DNA of 5,640 nucleotides from Spirochaetales bacterium (GTDB lineage: Bacteria > Spirochaetota > Spirochaetia > ARS1246). The notes beneath the pieces were generated by a model. That model saw nothing but the letters and a program-made list of their open reading frames with translations. It did not search any database and was not told the DNA's origin. Shown here piece after piece: positions 1-5,326 of the stretch. A program made the position numbers and the translations under genes. Where the stretch lies: assembly GCA_016930115.1 (NCBI GenBank), contig JAFGHN010000099.1:1-5640 (forward strand), read 5' to 3'. Numbering within the stretch: position 1 is the stretch's first letter; each line of letters begins with the position of its first letter.

Positions 1-1083
1 CGCCTCGAGCGAGTCATATCCGGGATTGTAACGGCAGAAGTTGGCGGAAAGTTCCCGGCGTATCACCAACTCTTCGATGAAGGCGGCCGCGCCCGGGGAG
101 AGCGCTTCCGTTCGGAATTGCCCGGGCAGAGCCGCACTGAAGGGGCGCCTGCCTTCCTTGCCTTCGTGATCGAGGAGCTTCAGGACAACGGTCAGCGGCG
201 AAAGCTGGCCGAAATGAAGATAGGGGCTCAAGTGTGACTGGATGTCTTTCGAAGGATCATTCCTGAGCGAGTCGTACACCGCCAGCTTCTCAGAAAGAAA
301 ACCATCGAGCCGTTCGCCTGCTTCAAGCTCTCCGCCGCGGATCCAGCCGGCAGGCTTCACCGACAGATCCACGCCTTTCGCTTTCAGGAACGTTGCAATT
401 CCCTCGTCATCGAGCCCAGTCATGTCGATACGCCGCCCGGCGGAGGGGACCTGCGGCGGCGCCATCTCACCGGTTTGTGTCGCCCGCGCCGCGGACCGCG
501 TCACCGCCCGCGGCCGGCTGGTCGGCGCCCGCTCTACCGGCACGAGGAACTCGAGGATCCGACGGTGGATCTTCTTCCGTATGGTCGCCGCGGCGTACTC
601 TTCTTTGGGAGACACCGCTTCGACCGGAACGACGACATCGGATTCAACCTGCAGCAACGGGCAGGAAAGCGATGCGGCCGCGGCAGCGCGCCACTCGCGT
701 AGGACCCTGAGGTACCCCGCGTCGGTTATCACGAGGGCTGCTCGTGATCCGGCCGCCGCGGCGCCTTGCCCGGGATCCGCCGTCTCTACGAAGAACGGGA
801 TACCTCTCTCTGCGAGCGCGACGGCTACATCTTTCAACCCTTGAAACATGAAATGATAGTGTCTTAAGTTGGCATCGGGAAAGGCAGTCGTAAAACCGAA
901 CCACACAGCAAGCGGGAGGCGGAGTTCCGCGGCCCGCGCGGCCGCGTATTCAAGAGCGTGGTTGTCTACGGTCCGCTGTGACTGCTGCATCCAGTAGAGG
1001 ACGTACGCCCCTTTCTCATTCAGGGAGCGTTCGTTGAGCTTCGTGATCCGTTCAGGGTGGATCACAAGAACACTCGAGGGCAA
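1..1083 (-). CDS. phr: Class II deoxyribodipyrimidine (CPD) photolyase, 3' end cut by window
   Basis: Light-driven, FAD-dependent repair of UV-induced cyclobutane pyrimidine dimers, in the cytoplasm. The reverse strand is open through 361 codons. Class II hallmarks seen, numbered from the TTG: YWMQQSQR at 30-37, FPDANLRHYHFM at 68-79, EYAAATIRKKI at 162-172, LSPYLHFGQLSP at 285-296 and ELVIRRELSANF at 338-349 followed by YNPGYDS. The order is an N-terminal antenna (Rossmann-like) domain, a Pro/Ala/Arg-rich poorly conserved linker around 184-225, then the start of the helical FAD domain. The family is usually about 450-480 residues, so roughly the last 100, including the electron-transfer tryptophans, lie outside. 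Start: TTG at 1083 is the first possible start after an in-frame TAA at 1087-1089; GTG at 1065 is an alternative, and neither has a strong Shine-Dalgarno. It is divergent from the cobalamin adenosyltransferase gene. Family call is secure; the start is not. Confidence 0.94.
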   Translation of the reverse strand, partial: MPSSVLVIHPERITKLNERSLNEKGAYVLYWMQQSQRTVDNHALEYAAARAAELRLPLAVWFGFTTAFPDANLRHYHFMFQGLKDVAVALAERGIPFFVETADPGQGAAAAGSRAALVITDAGYLRVLREWRAAAAASLSCPLLQVESDVVVPVEAVSPKEEYAAATIRKKIHRRILEFLVPVERAPTSRPRAVTRSAARATQTGEMAPPQVPSAGRRIDMTGLDDEGIATFLKAKGVDLSVKPAGWIRGGELEAGERLDGFLSEKLAVYDSLRNDPSKDIQSHLSPYLHFGQLSPLTVVLKLLDHEGKEGRRPFSAALPGQFRTEALSPGAAAFIEELVIRRELSANFCRYNPGYDSLEA

Positions 1084-1103
1084 TGCTTATCGTCCATATT
1101 CCG

Positions 1104-1114
1104 ATAGTACTATA
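1104..1114 (-). promoter_or_regulatory. Possible -10 element and 10-bp palindrome upstream of the photolyase
   Basis: ATAGTACTAT at 1104-1113 is a perfect palindrome. Read on the reverse strand, TATAGT (1114-1109) resembles a sigma-70 -10 box and would give a leader of about 20 nt before the TTG at 1083. No convincing -35 hexamer is visible at the right spacing, so this is weak; the palindrome could equally be an operator. Confidence 0.25.
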
Positions 1115-1191
1115 CCCGCCGATATTGCTCTATGAGGCGCTGCGGGAGCGGCAACGTTCTCCGGTGCTGTGGCGAGGCCGTCCGGCAGCCT

Positions 1192-1219
1192 TTGAACTGC
1201 GCACATAACGTGCTACCTT
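1192..1219 (+). promoter_or_regulatory. Possible sigma-70 promoter for the cobalamin adenosyltransferase-proC pair
   Basis: TTGAAC (1192-1197), a 16-nt spacer and TACCTT (1214-1219) resemble -35 and -10 boxes with weak matches (4/6 and 3/6). Transcription would begin near 1226, inside the 18-bp dyad at 1222-1239, a position expected for a repressor operator. Supported only by pattern and placement. Confidence 0.25.
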
Positions 1220-1221
1220 CG

Positions 1222-1239
1222 TAGTGATCCGAATCACTA
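1222..1239. promoter_or_regulatory. 18-bp perfect dyad, CRP/FNR-like operator candidate
   Basis: TAGTGAT CCGA ATCACTA: 7-nt arms match perfectly around a 4-nt centre. The core reads GTGA-N6-TCAC, the half-site spacing used by CRP/FNR-superfamily regulators. It is the clearest symmetric element in the photolyase-adenosyltransferase gap and lies 38 nt before the adenosyltransferase ATG. The symmetry is certain; the bound protein and the gene controlled are inferred. Confidence 0.5.
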
Positions 1240-1263
1240 AACGACCTTTATGCACGCAAGTAA

Positions 1264-1270
1264 AGAGGTG
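1264..1270 (+). promoter_or_regulatory. Ribosome binding site that decides the adenosyltransferase start
   Basis: AGAGGTG sits 6 nt before the ATG at 1277. An in-frame ATG at 1250 has no such site upstream and would add nine residues absent from the family, so 1277 is preferred. Confidence 0.7.
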
Positions 1271-1276
1271 CTCAGG

Positions 1277-1819
1277 ATGTCCGATTTCGACGGGATTACG
1301 ACCCGCAAAGGTGATGACGGCGAATCGGGGCTTCTCGGCGGCCCGCGGATGAAAAAAAGCGAGCCTGTCTTCTCCGCCCTTGGGGACGTGGATGAGCTGT
1401 CTTCAGTAATCGGTCTTGCAAAGGCGTCGATTGCCCAACTGTATCCTGCACAGCAAAACGTGGCCGACCTTCTCACCTCGATACAGTCGGACCTGGTTCG
1501 CGTCGGAACAGAAATCGCGGTGCCGCGCGGGATGGTGCAAAAAAAGGACGGTGGAATTTCGGCCGCCGACATCGACAGGCTCGAGACGCTCGAGAGGCGG
1601 TATTTAAAAGAGGTCGAAATGCCTGAAAGCTTTGTTTTTCCCGGCGCGAGTGTCGCCGGCGCCTGGGTCGATCTAGCCAGAGCGGTGTGCCGCAGGGCGG
1701 AAAGAGCTCTTGTATCGTATATCTCGGAGCGCCAGGTGAGCCATCTCGGCCGCTGTCTTGTGTATCTGAACCGCCTGTCGGATCTTCTCTACATCCTCGC
1801 CCGCTGGCTCGAACAATAG
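1277..1819 (+). CDS. PduO-type cob(I)alamin adenosyltransferase (ATR)
   Basis: Transfers the 5'-deoxyadenosyl group of ATP to cob(I)alamin, making adenosylcobalamin; cytoplasmic, typically a homotrimer. The protein has 180 residues, normal for a single-domain PduO/MMAB-type enzyme. Seen: the N-terminal ATP-binding segment TTRKGDDGESGLLGG at 8-22, then ALGDVDELSSVIG at 34-46, FVFPGASVAG at 119-128, the catalytic helix CRRAER at 138-143, and YLNRLSD at 163-169. These are the family's signature blocks in the right order, with the ATP-contacting arginines and asparagine present. The usual Thr just before the GD of the first motif is Lys here. The proC Shine-Dalgarno overlaps this gene's stop, so the two are probably co-transcribed. 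No AdoCbl-dependent enzyme is in the window. No cobalamin riboswitch is recognisable upstream. It is not the CobA/BtuR type, which has a P-loop. Confidence 0.92.
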   Translation: MSDFDGITTRKGDDGESGLLGGPRMKKSEPVFSALGDVDELSSVIGLAKASIAQLYPAQQNVADLLTSIQSDLVRVGTEIAVPRGMVQKKDGGISAADIDRLETLERRYLKEVEMPESFVFPGASVAGAWVDLARAVCRRAERALVSYISERQVSHLGRCLVYLNRLSDLLYILARWLEQ

Positions 1820-1824
1820 GAGGG
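1818..1824 (+). promoter_or_regulatory. proC ribosome binding site overlapping the upstream stop codon
   Basis: AGGAGGG overlaps the last two bases of the adenosyltransferase TAG (1817-1819) and lies 9 nt before the ATG at 1834. It fixes the proC start; an upstream in-frame extension to 1687 would overlap the previous gene and adds no family sequence. The overlap suggests translational coupling. Confidence 0.85.
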
Positions 1825-1833
1825 AAAGCACCA

Positions 1834-2649
1834 ATGGACACCGTGGGATTCATCGGCGCAGGCAATATGGCCGAAGCATTCATCAAGGGAATTATCGCGT
1901 CGGGCATGCAGAAGCCTGAAACAATCATCGCCGCGGATATCCGGCCGGAAAGACTCGAATTTCTCGAAAGGAAGTACGGCATCAAGACTACAACCGACAA
2001 CGTCGAGCTGGTGTCCGCCTCCTCAACGGTATTCTTGAGCGTAAAGCCGCAGATCATGGCGGCGGTGGCGGAAGGCATCGCGGGCGCGTTGAAAGACGAC
2101 GCGCTGGTCATATCGATCGCCGCGGGAATAACCACGGATTTCCTTGCGGCAAAGCTGGGAGAAGTCCCGATCATACGCGTCATGCCGAATACGCCCGCCA
2201 TGGCGGGTGAAGGTATGAGCGCCATCTATAACCGTAACGCCGGCGACGAGGCTTTGCAACGGGCCGAAAAGCTGCTCGGCGCGGTGGGCAAAACTGTCGT
2301 TGTCGAAAATGAGGACATCATCGACGCCGTCACCGCCGTAAGCGGCTCGGGGCCGGCCTATTTCTTCCTGCTGATGGAAGAGATGACGGCGGCGGCGATT
2401 GCGCTGGGAATCGATGAAGAATCCGCGAAATTGCTCGTTTGCCAGACCGCAAAGGGAGCGGGAACGCTTGCGATGATTGCCCGGGAAAACAACGAAAGTC
2501 CTGAAGTGCTCAGGAAAAAAGTGACGTCGCCGGGAGGTACGACAGCGGCTGCCCTTGCAGTTTTTCAGGAAAAAGGCTTTGGCGCGATGGTGACGGAAGC
2601 GGTCAAACGGGCAAGAGATAGAAGCAAAGAGTTGTCGGCAGGCGCGTAA
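1834..2649 (+). CDS. proC: Pyrroline-5-carboxylate reductase (last step of proline synthesis)
   Basis: Reduces 1-pyrroline-5-carboxylate to L-proline with NAD(P)H in the cytoplasm. At 271 residues it is full length for the family. Seen: a Rossmann nucleotide-binding loop GFIGAGNMAEA at 5-15, FLSVKPQ at 67-73, the central RVMPNTPAMAGEG at 115-127, and in the C-terminal dimerisation/active-site domain AVSGSGPAYFF at 168-178 and VTSPGGTTAAAL at 230-241, which matches the P5CR signature. All key blocks are intact, with no frameshift. It is second in a two-gene unit after the cobalamin adenosyltransferase; no biochemical link between the two is known, so the pairing is probably just shared expression. 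No proA or proB is in the window. The stop codon is embedded in a tandem repeat. Confidence 0.97.
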   Translation: MDTVGFIGAGNMAEAFIKGIIASGMQKPETIIAADIRPERLEFLERKYGIKTTTDNVELVSASSTVFLSVKPQIMAAVAEGIAGALKDDALVISIAAGITTDFLAAKLGEVPIIRVMPNTPAMAGEGMSAIYNRNAGDEALQRAEKLLGAVGKTVVVENEDIIDAVTAVSGSGPAYFFLLMEEMTAAAIALGIDEESAKLLVCQTAKGAGTLAMIARENNESPEVLRKKVTSPGGTTAAALAVFQEKGFGAMVTEAVKRARDRSKELSAGA

Positions 2650-2686
2650 CGGGACCGGCGTAACGGGATCGACGTAACCGGATCAG
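2645..2686 (+). repeat. Three-copy 14-nt tandem repeat at the proC stop
   Basis: Units: CGTAACGGGACCGG (2645-2658), CGTAACGGGATCGA (2659-2672), CGTAACCGGATCAG (2673-2686). Neighbouring units differ at two and three positions. The TAA in the first unit is the proC stop. Because 14 is not a multiple of three, the TAAs at 2647, 2661 and 2675 fall in three different frames. Confidence 0.8.
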
Positions 2687-2687
2687 C

Positions 2688-2716
2688 TTGTTTGTGAAAA
2701 TCCGATCGGCTATAGT
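2688..2716 (+). promoter_or_regulatory. Likely sigma-70-type promoter for the ICMT-like/ATL pair
   Basis: TTGTTT (2688-2693), an exact 17-nt spacer and TATAGT (2711-2716, 5/6 match to the -10 consensus). The start of transcription would be near 2723, three or so bases before the GTG at 2726. It would give the downstream pair its own transcript, separate from proC. Confidence 0.45.
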
Positions 2717-2725
2717 AACTGGATA

Positions 2726-3373
2726 GTGGTTACCATACCCGGACCGGTCCACAGAGTGCTTTTTATCCTGCTTTTCTGCGGTTTGTCGGCAATCCGTCTC
2801 TTCTTCAAAGTGCGTTATCACGCGATGAACCTGAAACCTGTTTCCAGAACCGAAGGAATTGCACCCGGGGTCGTCAGGATCGTTCTCGGCCTGCCGCTGC
2901 TTTTCGCCACCATGGTCACCTGCTTCTTTCCGGACTTATTCACGTGGATGCATGTGCAGGTTCCCGCGGCCTTGAGCATCGCAAGCTTCGTCATGGGACT
3001 CCTGATACTCACGGGGCTGGTGTACGTCCATCTCTATCTTGGAGATTCCTTCAAGACCACCATTGAAGCGGCTGACCAACAAACCCGGCTTGTTACTACC
3101 GGTCCCTACAGGTACGTGCGCCACCCGATGTATGCGCTTTACTTCGCGCTGTTTCTCTCGGCGTTTGGCGTGTCGGGTAATTGGATCGCCGGGTTGTCCG
3201 GAACGCTGATCATCGCTTCGCTTATGATCTTGAGAGTCCCAAAGGAAGAGCGGCTGCTCATCGATCATCACGGCAAAGCGTATGGTGACTACGCAGCTGC
3301 AACGCCGCGGTTCCTGCCCTTCGTAAGGGAAATCCGGCAGCGGATGTACAGGAACGGTTCTCTACGGAGGTAG
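2726..3373 (+). CDS. Isoprenylcysteine carboxyl methyltransferase (ICMT)-family integral membrane methyltransferase
   Basis: Probable membrane-embedded SAM-dependent methyltransferase; the substrate is unknown, since bacterial members rarely act on prenylcysteine. The protein has 215 residues with about five hydrophobic segments (near 11-28, 48-68, 80-103, 132-150, 153-170). The family signature is in the C-terminal half: LVTTGPYRYVRHPMYALY at 122-139, then RVPKEERLL at 170-178 and YGDYAAATPRFLPF at 186-199, the SAM-binding region of ICMT/PEMT-like proteins. The start is uncertain: GTG at 2726 leaves ten residues before the first membrane helix; GTG at 2756 would begin at that helix; ATG at 2825 would delete it and is unlikely. 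No Shine-Dalgarno supports any of them. The next gene begins 3 nt after the stop, with its ribosome site inside this gene's end, so the two are coupled. NnrU/MddA-like alternatives in the same superfamily are not excluded. Confidence 0.85.
   Translation: MVTIPGPVHRVLFILLFCGLSAIRLFFKVRYHAMNLKPVSRTEGIAPGVVRIVLGLPLLFATMVTCFFPDLFTWMHVQVPAALSIASFVMGLLILTGLVYVHLYLGDSFKTTIEAADQQTRLVTTGPYRYVRHPMYALYFALFLSAFGVSGNWIAGLSGTLIIASLMILRVPKEERLLIDHHGKAYGDYAAATPRFLPFVREIRQRMYRNGSLRR
3366..3371 (+). promoter_or_regulatory. ATL ribosome binding site inside the preceding gene's last codons
   Basis: GGAGGT overlaps the first base of the TAG at 3371-3373 and lies 5 nt before the ATG at 3377. It fixes the ATL start and implies translational coupling to the membrane methyltransferase gene. 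Confidence 0.85.
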
Positions 3374-3376
3374 TCT

Positions 3377-3712
3377 ATGGCACAAGAGGAAAAGAAGCGG
3401 TCCGAGTTCACACGGAGGGTGATAGAAGTGATATCGTCGATCCCTTTCGGCCGGGTGACAACCTATGGCGCGGTTGCGGCGGCGGCGGGAAATCCTCGCG
3501 GCGCCCGGGTGGTCGTTTGGGTCCTTAACTCATCATCGGAACGTGAAAACCTTCCCTGGCACCGGGTCATCAACAGCAAGGGCGGGATATCACTCAAGCC
3601 GGGCTACGGGTTTGAGCTGCAGAAACAACTGCTGGAATCCGAACATATCGCGGTGAGCAACGAAGGATATATCGATTTGGGAAAATACCTCTGGAGGTCT
3701 ACGGCCAGATAA
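3377..3712 (+). CDS. atl: Alkyltransferase-like protein (ATL), O6-alkylguanine binder without methyl acceptor Cys
   Basis: Small DNA-binding protein of the MGMT/Ogt family that binds O6-alkylguanine, flips it out, and flags the lesion to nucleotide excision repair instead of removing the alkyl group. It has 111 residues, the usual ATL size, and lacks the N-terminal MGMT domain. The MGMT active-site PCHRV reads PWHRVI at 60-65: Trp61 replaces the acceptor Cys, the defining ATL change. Tyr30 (in TTYG) and Arg44 (in GARVVV) match the base-rotating Tyr and Arg finger; all three sit exactly five positions later than Tyr25, Arg39 and Trp56 of S. pombe Atl1 as I recall them. The helix-turn-helix lies near 27-52. 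It is translationally coupled to the upstream membrane methyltransferase gene and convergent with trmO 12 nt downstream. The wing after the active site (ISLKPGYGFELQKQLLESE) looks normal. No uvr gene is in the window. Confidence 0.93.
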   Translation: MAQEEKKRSEFTRRVIEVISSIPFGRVTTYGAVAAAAGNPRGARVVVWVLNSSSERENLPWHRVINSKGGISLKPGYGFELQKQLLESEHIAVSNEGYIDLGKYLWRSTAR

Positions 3713-3716
3713 ACAA

Positions 3717-3732
3717 GGCTGCCGCTACAGCC
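3717..3732. terminator. Weak hairpin between convergent genes (possible terminator)
   Basis: GGCTG (3717-3721) and CAGCC (3728-3732) can form a 5-bp stem with a 6-nt loop across the 12-nt gap between the ATL and trmO stops. There is no following T-run on either strand, so intrinsic termination is doubtful. Confidence 0.15.
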
Positions 3733-4123
3733 AGCCGGGATACCGGGCCTTTCCCCGGGCCGCATCTTCGCCGGTGTAGCACTTTATATCCACAACCGGC
3801 GTACCATCGAAGGCGTCTGTAGCGCCTATCTGGAGGCGAAGCCCGTCAATCGATAGCAGTTCACAGGTCGCCAGGCCGATCGGATTCGGCCGTACCGGTG
3901 AACGTGTTGCAAATACGCCGGTAAGCGGATTCTGCATGTCGCGCCGCGGATGGACCTGAAGGATCGCCCTCTTCTCCGGCGTGTCGTTTTTGTCGAGCCA
4001 GTACATCACGACGATGTGGGAAAACCCTTCGATTCCCAGAAGACCCTCTGCGTACCGTTCATCGACTACGATGTAGTTGCCATTTTCTGTTCTTTCAATA
4101 TGTCCGATGGCGGTTAGTTCCAT
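3725..4123 (-). CDS. trmO: TrmO-family tRNA methyltransferase (TsaA/UPF0066), single-domain form
   Basis: TrmO uses SAM to N6-methylate threonylcarbamoyladenosine at position 37 of certain tRNAs, tuning decoding. The protein has 132 residues: the compact beta-barrel domain alone, shorter than E. coli TrmO (about 235), which has an extra C-terminal domain; single-domain versions are common in archaea and many bacteria. Seen: AIGHIER at 5-11, EGFSHIVVMYWLDKND at 32-47, the signature GVFATRSPVRPNPIGL at 69-84, and AFDGTPVVDIKCY at 104-116. ATG at 4123 is chosen because family members begin with a short strand such as MELTAIG; the frame stays open to GTG at 4183, but those 20 residues look unrelated. 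No Shine-Dalgarno precedes 4123. It is convergent with ATL and head-to-head with the DNA methyltransferase. The domain call is firm; the exact tRNA activity of the short form is inferred. Confidence 0.88.
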   Translation of the reverse strand: MELTAIGHIERTENGNYIVVDERYAEGLLGIEGFSHIVVMYWLDKNDTPEKRAILQVHPRRDMQNPLTGVFATRSPVRPNPIGLATCELLSIDGLRLQIGATDAFDGTPVVDIKCYTGEDAARGKARYPGWL

Positions 4124-4131
4124 GAGAGACA

Positions 4132-4160
4132 AGCATAACGAGCGGCTCTCCGGGATGCAA
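4132..4160 (-). promoter_or_regulatory. Possible trmO promoter giving a leaderless message
   Basis: On the reverse strand: TTGCAT (4160-4155), a 17-nt spacer and TATGCT (4137-4132). Transcription would start near 4125, about two bases before the ATG at 4123, consistent with the absence of a Shine-Dalgarno. Matches to consensus are partial (3/6 and 4/6). Confidence 0.3.
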
Positions 4161-4194
4161 GGCGCACACCTCGGGCGCCTCACGCCAAGGCGCC
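4160..4194. repeat. Alternating inverted repeats AGGCGC / GCGCCT / AGGCGC
   Basis: AGGCGC (4160-4165), GGCGCCT (4174-4180) and AGGCGCC (4188-4194). The middle arm can pair with either outer arm: a 6-bp stem with a 9-nt loop, or a 7-bp stem with a 7-nt loop. They lie in the 116-nt gap between trmO and the divergent DNA methyltransferase gene. They may be paired operators or mutually exclusive hairpins; function is unknown. Confidence 0.55.
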
Positions 4195-4239
4195 ACCTGC
4201 GGCCGTTGCTCCGCCCCGTAAAACGTGGCAGTGTGTGGT

Positions 4240-5313
4240 ATGACCACCCGCCACTCCGTCATCTTCGGTGACGCGCGAAACCTGTCCATGATAGACGCCG
4301 CTTCGGTGGATCTCGTGGTGACATCTCCGCCCTACCCGATGATCGAGATGTGGGATCACTGCTTCACCGGTATGAATCCGGATATTAGCGGCGCTTTGGA
4401 GAAGCAAGACGGGCGTACGGCTTTCAATCTCATGCACGCCGAGCTCGACAAGGTGTGGCGGGAAGCTTCACGCGTTTTGAAAAAAGGCGGTATTGCGTGC
4501 GTCAATATCGGCGACGCGACGCGGACAATCGGCGAGGTATTCAGGCTCTATTCAAACCACTCAAGAATCACCCAGACGTTCTTTGATCTGGACCTTGATG
4601 TGCTTCCCGTCATTCTCTGGCGAAAACAAACAAACGCGCCAAACAAATTCATGGGTTCAGGTATGTTGCCGGCAGGAGCGTACGTCACCCTGGAGCACGA
4701 ATATATCCTGATATTCAGGAAAGGCGGAAAACGCAGCTTTTCGGGCGACGACGATAAGCTCATCCGCCGGCGCAGCGCATTCTTCTGGGAAGAGCGAAAC
4801 ACCTGGTATTCCGATGTGTGGGATTTCAAGGGAGTCCGCCAGGCGTTGAACGCGGAAGACGTACGTAGCCGGAGCGGCGCGTTTCCGGCTGAGCTCGCGT
4901 ACAGGCTCATCTGCATGTATTCGGTGTACGGCGACACAGTTCTCGACCCGTTTCTCGGCACCGGCACGACGATGCTCGCCGCGGCGGCGACCGGGCGACA
5001 CTGCGTTGGCGTCGAAAGTGACCGTAGCTTTGAGCCGGTTATTGAGGAGACGATGCGGGGGGCAACGGCATACTCCTCGGAAGCGGCGAGAGAAAGGCTG
5101 CGCAGACATATCGCGTTTGTCGAGAAACACACGGCGCAGAAGGGAGAGATGAAGCACTTCAATAACGGCCATGGTTTCCCGGTTGTCACCGCGCAGGAAA
5201 CGGATCTCGAGTTGCTCCAAACAAAAGAGTTGGCGCGGTCGGCCGCCAGCGAATATACGGCGACTTACGTTCCTGCCCGGCTGACTGGTGAACAGCAGAC
5301 GCTGAAGTTTTAG
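4240..5313 (+). CDS. Site-specific DNA methyltransferase, beta-type order, probably N4-cytosine
   Basis: SAM-dependent methylation of an exocyclic amino group in a specific DNA sequence. The protein has 357 residues. The catalytic motif IV, VVTSPPYP, is at 26-33 and the SAM-binding motif I, LDPFLGTGTT, is near the C-terminal end at 235-244, followed by GVESD at 257-261; catalytic before SAM-binding is the beta-class order. TSPPY rather than DPPY or NPPY favours N4-cytosine, though N6-adenine is not excluded. Between them (about 40-210) lies a specificity-like region with KKGGIACVNIGD (81-92) and EHEYILIFRK (152-161). RSGAFPAELAYRLI (211-224) immediately precedes motif I, as in related enzymes. 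A charged tail of about 95 residues follows motif II. Start: ATG 4240 directly precedes the conserved first strand; GTG 4225 is possible; neither has a good Shine-Dalgarno. No restriction endonuclease is visible, so it may be a solitary (orphan) enzyme. Confidence 0.9.
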   Translation: MTTRHSVIFGDARNLSMIDAASVDLVVTSPPYPMIEMWDHCFTGMNPDISGALEKQDGRTAFNLMHAELDKVWREASRVLKKGGIACVNIGDATRTIGEVFRLYSNHSRITQTFFDLDLDVLPVILWRKQTNAPNKFMGSGMLPAGAYVTLEHEYILIFRKGGKRSFSGDDDKLIRRRSAFFWEERNTWYSDVWDFKGVRQALNAEDVRSRSGAFPAELAYRLICMYSVYGDTVLDPFLGTGTTMLAAAATGRHCVGVESDRSFEPVIEETMRGATAYSSEAARERLRRHIAFVEKHTAQKGEMKHFNNGHGFPVVTAQETDLELLQTKELARSAASEYTATYVPARLTGEQQTLKF

Positions 5314-5326
5314 CCGGCTGAGGCAC

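Noticed and set aside
242..844. 200-codon plus-strand open frame
   Set aside because: Shadow of the photolyase, which is convincingly encoded on the opposite strand throughout; Ser/Ala/Arg-rich translation typical of antisense GC-rich DNA.
1084..1276. Cobalamin riboswitch upstream of the cobalamin adenosyltransferase
   Set aside because: No B12-box-like GCCACTG element or extended paired core is visible, and the gap of under 200 nt must also hold the divergent photolyase promoter.
1473..2225. 250-codon open frame on the minus strand across the adenosyltransferase/proC junction
   Set aside because: It is antisense to two well-supported genes with intact family motifs, and its translation is low-complexity Ser/Pro/Arg with no recognisable domain.
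3377..3712. Active O6-methylguanine-DNA methyltransferase (Ogt/MGMT)
   Set aside because: The acceptor cysteine of PCHR is Trp61, so it cannot take the alkyl group; it is an ATL.
4124..4183. 20-residue N-terminal extension of TrmO from GTG 4183
   Set aside because: The extra residues do not resemble the family, no ribosome site supports GTG 4183, and a promoter-like element lies inside the stretch.
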